This document shows, piece by piece, positions 1 to 6,853 of a stretch of DNA of 41,282 nt (positions are counted from its first letter, which is position 1; every line of letters begins with the position of its first letter). The DNA is from SAR86 cluster bacterium. Lineage in GTDB: Bacteria; Pseudomonadota; Gammaproteobacteria; Pseudomonadales; Pseudohongiellaceae. The position numbers and the translations under genes were made by a program. Under the pieces are notes generated by a model that was not told the origin of the DNA, searched no databases, and worked only from the letters and a program-made list of their open reading frames with translations. Location: contig NVUL01000004.1 of assembly GCA_002401885.1 (NCBI GenBank), positions 33,263 to 74,544 of the forward strand, in the 5' to 3' direction.

Positions 1-386
1 CCGATCTCAAGTGTGCCGAACGGAGGCAGGGCAATGGGGCCATTGTTGCCCATGATGGCTTGGCCGACCCCATTGGTTAGTTGCCCAAAAGCATCGAGCT
101 GCAGATCTCCGCGACGAGAGTAAGCCTCGGTACCATCTTCTGCCATTACCGCTATCCATCCCTCGCCGTTTATACTTACATCCAAGTTCCGGCCCGTCGT
201 GCGAACCACTCCCGGCGACAAATCAGGAGAACTTGACACAGTGCTCGTCGCGTTCTGCGTAGAGTAGTAAGCGATCTCTGCCTTGAATCCTTCCGTGCCA
301 GCATTCGCCAAGTTGTGTGCATTGATTGCCTGCGCCTGCATAGTTTGCTTAGCGCTATGGGTGATGGATAGGAGTAGTTCGTGCAT
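1..386 (-). CDS. flgF: Flagellar basal-body rod protein FlgF, partial (C-terminus outside window)
   Basis: Proximal rod protein of the flagellar axial family, exported through the flagellar type III gate and assembled in the periplasm. The visible N-terminal part (about 128 residues) starts MHELLLSITHSAKQTMQAQA and has the axial-protein signature INAHNLANAGTEGFKAE near residues 27-43, followed by a segment like the FlgE/F/G N-terminal half (SINGEGWIAVM, YSRRGDLQLDAFGQL). The start ATG lies at 386-384. The gene follows flgE by about 50 bp on the same strand, which fits the usual order flgB-C-D-E-F. FlgG is very similar, but the short start and the position directly after the hook gene favour FlgF. 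It is cut by the left edge of the window, not visibly broken. Confidence 0.9.
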   Translation of the reverse strand, partial: MHELLLSITHSAKQTMQAQAINAHNLANAGTEGFKAEIAYYSTQNATSTVSSSPDLSPGVVRTTGRNLDVSINGEGWIAVMAEDGTEAYSRRGDLQLDAFGQLTNGVGQAIMGNNGPIALPPFGTLEI

Positions 387-436
387 CTTCAATATCCCTG
401 TTAGTTTTTCTAGGTAGTGCGCTTATTCCGACTTTA

Positions 437-1705
437 TTAACGCAAGTTGATAACAGTTTGTGTTATCGCGTCTTCTGTCTGAATCACTTTCGCATTCGCC
501 TGAAAGTTTCTTTGCGCCACGATCATGTTCACCAGTTCCTGGCTGACCTCGACGTTCGAATCCTCCAACGCGCCCGACTGAACTGTACCTAAACCGTTGG
601 TACCCGGACCACCGAATATCGGTTGACCGGATGCAAAAGTCTCTCCCCAGATACTACCGCCTAGTGGCTGTAGACCGGTTGAGTTAGTAAAAGAAGAAAG
701 CGCTACCTGACCCAACGCTCGCGACTGACCGTTAGTAAATCTGGCAAACACGATGCCGGCATCGCCTACTTCAACACCGCTCAGTTGCCCAGTTGTAAAT
801 CCGTCTTGCTCGATGTTGGTTACACTAAAATCGCTACCGAACTGAGATAAAACAGAAAGATCGACATCGAAGGTTTGTGCAGCGGCTCCTGTTGTAGCTC
901 CACTGGCATCAAGAGGCGTCCATGCAGCAACGTTGACTTGGAATGGCAAACTGGCAGCTGGTATTTGACCCGAGGAATCAAACGTAACTGTATCCGGACC
1001 GGAGGCGGTCACTCCGTCTATCAAGGTATGGATATCCCATTCGTTCGGGACGGCTGTCTTTACAAAATAGATGCTCTGCACATGCGCATTACCCTGACTG
1101 TCATAAACAGTGGAAGACGTGGAGGAATTAAACATATCAGGGGAAGGAGCGGTCGGCGGTGATGCAAATGCATCGAATCCAGCACCTGGCCACGCCGTTG
1201 TTGGCACCAATGATCTGGAATCTAAGTTAGCGGAAATATTAACCAATGAAGTAGGCGCAGGCTGGATGAGACTTGAATCTATCTGCAGGTCCGCCAAGCC
1301 ACTGGTAGGGACTCCCGCCGCGGTGGTATTAAAAATCTGCAGACGATTTCCGTCTGGGTTTACTACATACCCTGATCTATCCACCTGAAAGTTACCTGCA
1401 CGACTGTAAACGTTAGACCCATCATCATTCAGCACGAAGAATCCACCACCGTTGATCGCCATGTCCAAAACATTATTGGTAAAGCTAATATTGCCCTGTG
1501 TGAAAGCCTGGCTCACGCCGGATACGGCCACGCCCTTACCTACAGCATTTGACGAAGACCCGAGTAGGCTAGTAGAAAACACATCCGCGAACTCGCCTCT
1601 CGAAGACTTAAATCCAGTGGTGCCGGCGTTAGAAATATTGTTACCAATTATTTCAAGGCTGGTGCTCGATGCTTTGATTCCCGCTACTGCTGTATTGAAT
1701 GACAT
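437..1705 (-). CDS. flgE: Flagellar hook protein FlgE
   Basis: Structural subunit of the hook, the universal joint between rod and filament. At 422 residues it is in the normal range. The N-terminus (MSFNTAVAGIKASSTSLEII, then GNNISNAGTTGFKSSRGEF) is the flagellar basal-body rod signature. The C-terminus (VEVSQELVNMIVAQRNFQAN then AKVIQTEDAITQTVINL) is the paired coiled-coil region. The central part is the variable FlgE surface domain with a SSTVYDSQGNAHVQSIYFVK segment typical of hook proteins. It lies between flgD (70 bp upstream) and flgF (50 bp downstream) and is probably transcribed from the sigma-54 promoter upstream of flgB. Confidence 0.97.
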   Translation of the reverse strand: MSFNTAVAGIKASSTSLEIIGNNISNAGTTGFKSSRGEFADVFSTSLLGSSSNAVGKGVAVSGVSQAFTQGNISFTNNVLDMAINGGGFFVLNDDGSNVYSRAGNFQVDRSGYVVNPDGNRLQIFNTTAAGVPTSGLADLQIDSSLIQPAPTSLVNISANLDSRSLVPTTAWPGAGFDAFASPPTAPSPDMFNSSTSSTVYDSQGNAHVQSIYFVKTAVPNEWDIHTLIDGVTASGPDTVTFDSSGQIPAASLPFQVNVAAWTPLDASGATTGAAAQTFDVDLSVLSQFGSDFSVTNIEQDGFTTGQLSGVEVGDAGIVFARFTNGQSRALGQVALSSFTNSTGLQPLGGSIWGETFASGQPIFGGPGTNGLGTVQSGALEDSNVEVSQELVNMIVAQRNFQANAKVIQTEDAITQTVINLR

Positions 1706-1775
1706 AGTTAGCTCCTGTTAATTCCTAGTTCTGATTGCTTAATTTCTCTCGATTCATTTCTGTCTTTCAAATTCT

Positions 1776-2441
1776 TCACTTAAATTCTCTTACCTGCCCA
1801 ATGCCTACACTTCTATTTCCTGACAATTCTAAGGAGACACTAGTGTTGTATCTATCGACGGCAATGCTTTGAACTCTGCTAAATATTTGTATCGGAACTC
1901 CCTGCAATGATCCATCTACAAACGCCTCTGCTCGCAGCGTGTAGGCGCCGGACGGAGCCTGTGTATCTTCACTGTCGATACCGTTCCAAGCGAATTTTGT
2001 AGAACCGGCTCCGATATTCCCCAAGTCCAGAGTTTGAACGAGCAACCCTGACTCATCCTCGATAACTATCTTCACGCTGGAAGCTGAGGTCGTACTTTCC
2101 AATACACCTTCAATCGATTCCCCTTCGGTGAGATCTGCCGTATTAGTTTCAATTAGAATGTCTTTACCAACCAATTGCGATGCCTGCATAGCCTGTGTTG
2201 AGAATAGGCTGGAAGCGACGCTATCGAATGAGACACCCAAGCTATCGATACCAGAGACCATGCTGAACTGCGCTATCTGACCAAGAAATTCGCTGTTCTC
2301 CACTGGATTGCTTGGATCTTGATTCTTTAACTGTGCAACTAAGAGCTTGAGGAAATCTTCCTGTCCCAGTTCATCATTTTTACTATTCACCTGCGCGCTG
2401 GCGCTATTATTGGGTGAGAATATCTGTTCGACTGTATTCAT
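1776..2441 (-). CDS. flgD: Hook-capping scaffold protein FlgD
   Basis: FlgD caps the growing hook and is needed for FlgE polymerisation. At 221 residues it matches family length. The conserved N-terminal segment LGQEDFLKLLVAQLKNQDPS, followed by NPVENSEFLGQIAQFSMVSGI, occupies about residues 25-65 and is the hallmark of FlgD. The C-terminal half is the FlgD Ig-like/tudor region (GVLESTTSASSVKIVIEDES, FAWNGIDSEDTQAPSGAYTL, the last being the usual W-G-D/N-G-x-PSG-Y motif). It lies 25 bp downstream of flgC in the flgBCDEF operon. Confidence 0.96.
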   Translation of the reverse strand: MNTVEQIFSPNNSASAQVNSKNDELGQEDFLKLLVAQLKNQDPSNPVENSEFLGQIAQFSMVSGIDSLGVSFDSVASSLFSTQAMQASQLVGKDILIETNTADLTEGESIEGVLESTTSASSVKIVIEDESGLLVQTLDLGNIGAGSTKFAWNGIDSEDTQAPSGAYTLRAEAFVDGSLQGVPIQIFSRVQSIAVDRYNTSVSLELSGNRSVGIGQVREFK

Positions 2442-2466
2442 TGCTAACTCTCCACTTTGCGTCCGA

Positions 2467-2892
2467 TTACGCGCCTAAACTAATCGTTCGCTGCATCAGT
2501 TGCTTGGATGTATTCATTACTTCAATATTCGATTGGTAATTTCGCGAGGCTTCCATCATGTACGCCATCTCTTCCACCAAGTTCACGTTCGAGAGATAGA
2601 CGTACCCTTCGGCATCTGCGAATGGGTTCTCTCGCATCATTTGCTTTTCAATAGGCGTATCGCTGTATGACATGCCGTCGACTTTCACGCCGCCCTCATT
2701 TCGCTTGTTGAAACTAAAACTCATGCTGGATTCTAGGATGGACGAGAAGATAGGCCGTCGCGCTCTATAGGCAGTCTGCTCACTGCCGGCAAGAACTTGT
2801 GCATTTGCCATGTTCTTCGCGATGGTGTCGATATGGATGCTCTGCGCGTTAAGCGCAGTGCCGGTAATCTCGAATACGCTTGATAAGCCCAT
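2467..2892 (-). CDS. flgC: Flagellar basal-body rod protein FlgC
   Basis: Proximal rod subunit, 141 residues, typical length. The N-terminal axial motif is ALNAQSIHIDTIAKNMANAQ (about residues 13-32). The C-terminal half carries the FlgC-specific pattern YVYLSNVNLVEEMAYMMEAS then RNYQSNIEVMNTSKQLMQRT. The start codon overlaps the flgB stop by a single base (2892), so translation is probably coupled. Second gene of the flgBCDEF operon. Confidence 0.96.
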   Translation of the reverse strand: MGLSSVFEITGTALNAQSIHIDTIAKNMANAQVLAGSEQTAYRARRPIFSSILESSMSFSFNKRNEGGVKVDGMSYSDTPIEKQMMRENPFADAEGYVYLSNVNLVEEMAYMMEASRNYQSNIEVMNTSKQLMQRTISLGA

Positions 2893-3287
2893 TATATTCT
2901 TCCTGTAATCGCTTTACGCAGGCCTGAGATTGAGCCGTTCAGGAACTGCAGAGTCGTTTGATATCTAAGTGCGTTTTCTGAGAACGCGGCCTGCTCCACA
3001 TCTGCCTCTACTGTATTGTTATTCGTTGTAACGCGAGTCGGCACTCTATAGAGCAAATCACCAAAATTATTCTTCTCGGTTGTTCGAATGTGTCTGGAAT
3101 TCGTAGCCCGCATGCCGACTTGTTGATCAGTTGAAAATTGTTTCAGTGCTGTCCTGAAGTCGTAGTCACGTGCCCGAAAACCAGGAGTAGTGGAATTCGC
3201 AATATTCGTCGCCAATATCGAGCCCCGCTCTGAGCGAAAGCTTAGAGCTGCTGCATGAATTCCAAATGCCTTATCAATAATGTTCAT
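2892..3287 (-). CDS. flgB: Flagellar basal-body rod protein FlgB
   Basis: Rod subunit closest to the MS ring, 131 residues, normal length. The axial signature SERGSILATNIANSTTPGFR, followed by ARDYDF, is at about residues 18-43. The C-terminus has the family NTVEADVEQAAFSENALRYQ motif (usual N-x-V-D/E-x-x-x-E). First gene of the minus-strand flgBCDEF operon. A strong sigma-54 promoter match lies at 3363-3378, giving a predicted leader of about 65 nt. Confidence 0.96.
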   Translation of the reverse strand: MNIIDKAFGIHAAALSFRSERGSILATNIANSTTPGFRARDYDFRTALKQFSTDQQVGMRATNSRHIRTTEKNNFGDLLYRVPTRVTTNNNTVEADVEQAAFSENALRYQTTLQFLNGSISGLRKAITGRI

Positions 3288-3362
3288 GTTTAGATTCCTG
3301 TCGTCGTAGTAGTTACAACGAAACTGTTCTGGCTCTACTCTTGCTCTGCTTTGCTCAGTTGT

Positions 3363-3378
3363 TGCAACTGCTGTGCCA
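3363..3378 (-). promoter_or_regulatory. Sigma-54 promoter for flgBCDEF
   Basis: On the minus strand this reads TGGCAC-agcag-TTGCA, a perfect match to the -24/-12 consensus TGGCAC-N5-TTGCA with correct GG-to-GC spacing. Transcription should begin near 3351, about 65 nt upstream of flgB. Confidence 0.9.
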
Positions 3379-3440
3379 AAAAGAGATTTAGTTATTTTTT
3401 CAATGAGTTAGCTGAGTTTAGCTAGCGTGAATTACAGTTA

Positions 3441-3478
3441 GCGGCAATTGCAGGTCGTGAAAGCGGCAATGCTTGCCG
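3441..3478. repeat. UAS-like direct and inverted repeats between flgB and flgA
   Basis: The octamer GCGGCAAT occurs at 3441-3448 and 3463-3470, spaced 22 bp (two helical turns). The second copy is part of the perfect palindrome CGGCAA-TGC-TTGCCG (3464-3478). The block lies about 60-115 bp upstream of the flgB sigma-54 promoter and about 145-185 bp upstream of the flgA one, a normal distance for an enhancer-binding activator. The identity of the binding protein is inferred, not seen. Confidence 0.5.
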
Positions 3479-3623
3479 GTTGACGGTAAATGTTTTGAAT
3501 TAGTAGCAATTTCTGAATGCCCATTCCTACTTCACGAATATTCAGCTCGAATATCTCTGCTATTCCGACTATCCAAATCCATTTAGCAAAAGCTTTGACC
3601 AAAACTGATTAGAAAGCTGTGTG

Positions 3624-3639
3624 TGGCACATAGATTGCA
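3624..3639 (+). promoter_or_regulatory. Sigma-54 promoter for flgA (flgAMNZ)
   Basis: Reads TGGCAC-ataga-TTGCA, a perfect match to the sigma-54 consensus with correct spacing. The predicted start is near 3650, leaving a leader of about 118 nt before flgA. Confidence 0.9.
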
Positions 3640-3675
3640 TCTTTCTTAACCAGGAAGGTGAGAGATTTTGCTGCA

Positions 3676-3771
3676 GTGAACATTGAGGACTCAGAATCTT
3701 CGCGAGGCACCGAAAACCCTACGCCGATTGGATATTCCATCGTTTTAATTATTGAGCCTAGATTCGAATGA
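3676..3771 (+). CDS. Possible short leader ORF coupled to flgA
   Basis: An open frame of 31 codons starting at GTG 3676 (or 37 codons from GTG 3658) ends at TGA 3769-3771, which overlaps the flgA start codon in an ATGA arrangement. A purine-rich AGGAAGGTGAG stretch lies at 3652-3662, and flgA itself has no clear Shine-Dalgarno. The end of the peptide reads YSIVLIIEPRFE. No family is recognised. It may be a real translationally coupled leader peptide, or chance. Confidence 0.25.
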   Translation: MNIEDSESSRGTENPTPIGYSIVLIIEPRFE

Positions 3772-4535
3772 ACGTCACTTTACTGACAGATAAGAAAACT
3801 CCTACAGCTATGAATCCGTTTTCGGTCACATCAAACTATTACTTGGGCCTTCTTGGCCTGTTGCTCTGTCTCTGTGGAATACCGAATAGCTATGCCGAAG
3901 AAGTCGAATCACTCGATTCGATCCGCCTAATCGCTGAAGATCATGCGCTTGCACAGATCGATCACAGTCAATTTGAAGATGCAGTCGCGACTGCGGGCTC
4001 GCTAGATACCAGACTACAACTCAAGAAGTGCAATATCCCACTCGAAACATTCTCTACTGGGACTATGAATAATACTTCACGCATGACCGTGGGTGTCCGC
4101 TGCAGCGGACTGAATCCTTGGACCTTGTACGTGCCTGTAACGATCTCTGCCCTAGTCAATGTGGTATTTACTAGCCGCGCCCTTACGCGTGGCGCATTGT
4201 TAGACGCAGAAGATCTGGAAGTTCAACAGGTCCCCTTGAATAAGCTGCCCATTGGCTATTTAAGTGATCCTAGCCAAGTTACCAATTTTGAACTGATACG
4301 GCCTCTTAATGTTGGCGCCCCGATTACCTTAAGTGCGGTTAGACCCAGGAATATTGTGCGGCAGGGCCAGGAAGTGATTATCAAAGCCCAGATAGCGGGA
4401 TTGCAGGTGAGAATGACCGGCCAGGCCCTTAAGAATGGGCAGTCTGGGGATCTCATTCCAGTGCGAAACCTAAGATCAGGACGCACTATAGAGGCAACAA
4501 TTCTGAACAAGAGCACGGTAAGTGTAAATTTGTAA
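3768..4535 (+). CDS. flgA: P-ring assembly chaperone FlgA
   Basis: Periplasmic chaperone required for assembly of the FlgI P ring. 255 residues, slightly long for the family. A hydrophobic signal sequence (YYLGLLGLLLCLCGIPNSYA) occurs at about residues 25-44; an internal ATG at 3810 would give a more conventional signal peptide length. The C-terminal SAF-like region is recognisable: FTSRALTRGALLDAEDLEVQ, GAPITLSAVRPRNIVRQGQE and VRNLRSGRTIEATILNKSTV. The start chosen overlaps the stop of a short upstream open frame and lacks a good ribosome site, so it may be translationally coupled. First gene of flgA-flgM-flgN-flgZ. Confidence 0.93.
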   Translation: MNVTLLTDKKTPTAMNPFSVTSNYYLGLLGLLLCLCGIPNSYAEEVESLDSIRLIAEDHALAQIDHSQFEDAVATAGSLDTRLQLKKCNIPLETFSTGTMNNTSRMTVGVRCSGLNPWTLYVPVTISALVNVVFTSRALTRGALLDAEDLEVQQVPLNKLPIGYLSDPSQVTNFELIRPLNVGAPITLSAVRPRNIVRQGQEVIIKAQIAGLQVRMTGQALKNGQSGDLIPVRNLRSGRTIEATILNKSTVSVNL

Positions 4536-4543
4536 GAAAGGAC

Positions 4544-4572
4544 TAAAGTTTTCTATCAACCATGTCGTATTT
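4544..4572 (+). promoter_or_regulatory. Possible FliA (sigma-28) promoter for flgM
   Basis: A TAAAGTTTT -35-like element is followed about 12 nt later by GTCGTATT, a weak version of the GCCGATAA -10 box, 45-50 bp before flgM. FliA control of flgM is established in Pseudomonas and enterics. Here the -35 half is good and the -10 half is poor, so this is tentative. Confidence 0.3.
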
Positions 4573-4617
4573 AGGCACAGACGTTTCTAGATACACACAA
4601 TCACGGGAGCTACTCTC

Positions 4618-4947
4618 ATGAGTACCGAAATTCAGACCGGCAAGATTCCGGCAAATGTCATCAGTCCAAGTGCATCAAACACATTGGACAATGGACATAA
4701 AGCGAAGAGCAGCACCACTGCTCAGGCTTCGCCCTCAGGAATTATTGATACGGTTAGCATGACCGATCAAGCTGCTCGATTGAAGGAGCTAGAATCTACG
4801 TTAGCGGCATACCCCGATGTGGATGCATCACGGGTAGCTGAGATGAAACAGGCAATCGCAGACGGGACTCTCGAAATGAACTTCGAAGACACTGCTGCAG
4901 ATCTTATTGAAATCGAGAGCGCAAGGTCGAATAGCGCTGTTGAATAA
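4618..4947 (+). CDS. flgM: Anti-sigma-28 factor FlgM
   Basis: Binds FliA and blocks late flagellar transcription until it is exported through the finished hook-basal body. 109 residues. The N-terminal half is low-complexity and disordered (rich in S, T, N, A), as expected for an exported FlgM. The C-terminal FliA-binding half starts with DTVSMTDQAARLKELESTLA and continues DASRVAEMKQAIADGTLEMN. A GGGAG ribosome site lies 9 nt upstream of the ATG. It sits between flgA and flgN, the standard context, with its target fliA in the same window at 8603-9328. Confidence 0.93.
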   Translation: MSTEIQTGKIPANVISPSASNTLDNGHKAKSSTTAQASPSGIIDTVSMTDQAARLKELESTLAAYPDVDASRVAEMKQAIADGTLEMNFEDTAADLIEIESARSNSAVE

Positions 4948-4962
4948 GGCAGGTTCGTTTAA

Positions 4963-5478
4963 ATGAGTCAAGACAACGAAATACATCAGGTAAAGACCCA
5001 CCTTGTACGCTTACTCAAAGAGGAGGCTCGCTGCGCACGAGCCTTAAGCAAATCTCTTGAAGCTGAGAGAGCAGCTCTGAACAGCCTGGATGAGAAGCTT
5101 ATAACGATAAACAGCGCTCAAAAACAGAAGTTGATCGAAACATTACAAGCCGCGAGCAGCGCGCGCGTCAAATTTATGGAGGTGAATAGTATCTCCTCTC
5201 ACCCAGCTGCCGTGAATGACTACGTCATTTCAAGCAGTGCGGATACCGATGCAGAGCTCGATATACTTTTCATTCAGCTATCTGAAATCGCACAGCAATG
5301 TTTTCATGAAAACCGCTTGATCGGCCAGTTGATAAACCGACGCACTCAGTTCATAGCAAAGACAATGGCCAGCTTATCACCTACCGCGAGCATGCAAAGC
5401 CTGACATATGGCGAGAATGGGAACAATATTAACTCTATGGAGCCTGTGAACTCGCTTTTTCATCTAGCGAAAATATAG
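4963..5478 (+). CDS. flgN: Flagellar export chaperone, FlgN family
   Basis: FlgN-type chaperones deliver the hook-filament junction proteins FlgK and FlgL to the export gate. 171 residues, almost entirely helical by composition, with an N-terminal heptad-like region (VKTHLVRLLKEEARCARALS, SLEAERAALNSLDEKLITIN) and a C-terminal helix (LIGQLINRRTQFIAKTMASL). It starts 15 bp after flgM. FlgN sequences are poorly conserved, so the call leans on the position between flgM and flgZ as well as on the helical pattern and the length. Confidence 0.82.
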   Translation: MSQDNEIHQVKTHLVRLLKEEARCARALSKSLEAERAALNSLDEKLITINSAQKQKLIETLQAASSARVKFMEVNSISSHPAAVNDYVISSSADTDAELDILFIQLSEIAQQCFHENRLIGQLINRRTQFIAKTMASLSPTASMQSLTYGENGNNINSMEPVNSLFHLAKI

Positions 5479-5487
5479 GGCTCCGCC

Positions 5488-6189
5488 ATGTCAGCTTTAC
5501 CGAACGAAGAAATTGTTACAAACGAGGCTGTAATCCTCGAATGCCTCAATCAAATCACTAAAAACAATACGCCTCTCTCCCTTAGACTTCGCGAATCTGA
5601 AAGTAACGATGTCTATCAATCCAGAATCCAAAGCCTCAACATAAAGAAGAGACAAATAGTTCTTAAGCAGATACTCCCTAGTGATTGGAGAGGGAAAATA
5701 ACTTCTGTAACTAAGCTCGAGATCAAGAGCACTATGAATATGGGCAGTATTCGCTTCTATGGCTTGCTATCGCCACTTGACGACTCTGAGAACAATCCGT
5801 ACTGCAAGCTCACACTCCCGAAGAAAGTATTCCGCATGCAGCTACGGGATTATTATCGTGTCTCTCTCGCGAAAATTCGGAGCTCAGTGACACTTAAGAA
5901 TTCTGATAACTCAGTTATTCAAGGTAGTTGCCGTGATATTTCGATGTCTGGCGCAATGATCACACTGCCAATAACTACCACCGAGGTCGAGGTCGGTCGA
6001 ACTATAGATGAATGCAAGATATCTATCGATGACGTTCTTGAATTGGAGTTTAGAGGCAAGGTGCGAAGCTTACACAAAACGGACTCAGACACCTTGGCAG
6101 GCATACAGTTCGTAGACCTCAGTCCTTCACAGCTTAAACCCATCAGCACCGCATTAAACAAGATTGAGCGTCAGAACATGAAACCCTAA
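5488..6189 (+). CDS. flgZ: PilZ-domain flagellar brake protein (YcgR/FlgZ family)
   Basis: Cyclic-di-GMP receptor that slows or stops the flagellar motor. 233 residues: an N-terminal YcgR-type domain (about 1-115), then a PilZ domain whose two ligand motifs are intact, RDYYR (R-x-x-x-R) and DISMSGA (D-x-S-x-x-G). In Pseudomonas the homologue downstream of flgM and flgN is FlgZ, reported to act through the MotC/MotD stator; a motC-motD pair is present here at 6854-8524. The gene starts 9 bp after flgN and is the last gene of the plus-strand cluster. Confidence 0.9.
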   Translation: MSALPNEEIVTNEAVILECLNQITKNNTPLSLRLRESESNDVYQSRIQSLNIKKRQIVLKQILPSDWRGKITSVTKLEIKSTMNMGSIRFYGLLSPLDDSENNPYCKLTLPKKVFRMQLRDYYRVSLAKIRSSVTLKNSDNSVIQGSCRDISMSGAMITLPITTTEVEVGRTIDECKISIDDVLELEFRGKVRSLHKTDSDTLAGIQFVDLSPSQLKPISTALNKIERQNMKP

Positions 6190-6216
6190 ATTCTTCGGCA
6201 CACTTAGCCTCGACGT

Positions 6217-6230
6217 GTCAGTATTGTGAC
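6217..6230 (+). promoter_or_regulatory. FleQ-box-like site upstream of the 6325 sigma-54 promoter
   Basis: The 14-mer GTCAGTATTGTGAC keeps both half-sites of the published FleQ consensus GTCaNTAAAtTGAC and differs at three internal positions. It lies about 95-110 bp upstream of the -24 element, a typical enhancer position. The flanking bases extend the symmetry to TGTCA-N6-TGACA (6216-6231). Confidence 0.5.
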
Positions 6231-6288
6231 ATCCAAACGTATTGCGGCACTTTCTTAACAGTCAACTCTACCAGCTCTCTCTCCACCT

Positions 6289-6303
6289 CCCCTAATCTAG
6301 GGG
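6289..6303 (+). repeat. Small inverted repeat CCCCTA-ATC-TAGGGG
   Basis: Six-base-pair perfect arms with a 3-nt loop, about 100 bp after the flgZ stop and 22 bp before a sigma-54 promoter. There is no T-run on either side, so it is not a convincing intrinsic terminator. Confidence 0.3.
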
Positions 6304-6324
6304 CTCTCCGACATAATCGAATTC

Positions 6325-6340
6325 TGGCACAAGTATTGCT
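6325..6340 (+). promoter_or_regulatory. Sigma-54 promoter for the GAF-like gene at 6442
   Basis: Reads TGGCAC-aagta-TTGCT, matching the -24/-12 consensus in all invariant positions with correct spacing. The predicted start is near 6352, about 90 nt before the coding sequence. It indicates that the downstream orphan is under RpoN control. Confidence 0.85.
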
Positions 6341-6441
6341 TTATTCTATTGGCTACTTTCGTAAATTGTATTGGCTTTGAGCTAGAACGGTTCTCAGAGT
6401 GAAACAATACGATTTAGTTAACCAATACATGAGGTAGGATC

Positions 6442-6792
6442 GTGAAGAATAACGAAGCAATGCATTACCAGGGTGCCAGCAACGACGCTGCATTACTTGA
6501 ATCGAATACGCGCGCAGCAGGATCTGTTTTCAATATGGACGAGCGCATACATTTGCTCGCAAGCAGGCTTAGTAAGATCGTTGAATTCGATAGTTTCGCC
6601 TATGAGAACGAAACAGAAGGTGTCAGCGTTTCGATTGGATCTATGGAATCACACAAGTGCAGCTATAAGATCAAAGATGGCGGAATCTATTGCGGAGAAT
6701 TCACTCTGACTAGAAATGCACCATTTTTGGAAGAGGAGCTGATGATTATTGAAACGGCGATGGGCTCCATCATCCACACCTGCCATCTCTAG
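6442..6792 (+). CDS. Small GAF-like orphan protein under sigma-54 control
   Basis: 116 residues, starting at GTG with an AGGTAGGA-type ribosome site just upstream. No signal peptide or membrane segment. Residues 30-115 resemble the GAF-type sensory domain found N-terminal to GGDEF domains in some pseudomonad proteins, by the pattern FDSFAYENETEGVSVSIGS, HKCSYKIKDGG, GEFTLTR and EEELMIIETAMGSI. No output domain follows; the stop is clean and nothing similar continues downstream. It lies between flgZ and the convergent motD gene and has its own sigma-54 promoter and FleQ-like site. It could be a stand-alone sensor or partner for a flagellar or c-di-GMP protein; the function is unknown. Confidence 0.7.
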   Translation: MKNNEAMHYQGASNDAALLESNTRAAGSVFNMDERIHLLASRLSKIVEFDSFAYENETEGVSVSIGSMESHKCSYKIKDGGIYCGEFTLTRNAPFLEEELMIIETAMGSIIHTCHL

Positions 6793-6853
6793 TCGTTCAT
6801 TCAAGCAGCACACGAACGAATGCGCGCTTGCTTCTCAGTGAGCTATCTCTGCA

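Larger units (their letters stand above)
3288..3767. other. Divergent flgB/flgA regulatory region (480 bp, no conventional gene)
   Basis: Contains two divergent sigma-54 promoters (3363-3378 minus, 3624-3639 plus), a repeated octamer GCGGCAAT at 3441-3448 and 3463-3470 exactly 22 bp apart, and a perfect inverted repeat CGGCAA-TGC-TTGCCG at 3464-3478. The repeats are placed where an enhancer-binding protein (FleR- or FleQ-like) could serve both promoters. A short possible leader ORF at 3676-3771 overlaps the flgA start. Nothing else is recognisable. Confidence 0.7.

Noticed and set aside
6793..6853. Terminator between the GAF-like gene and motD
   Set aside because: Only a 6-bp TCGTTC/GAACGA pairing with a long loop and no T-run.
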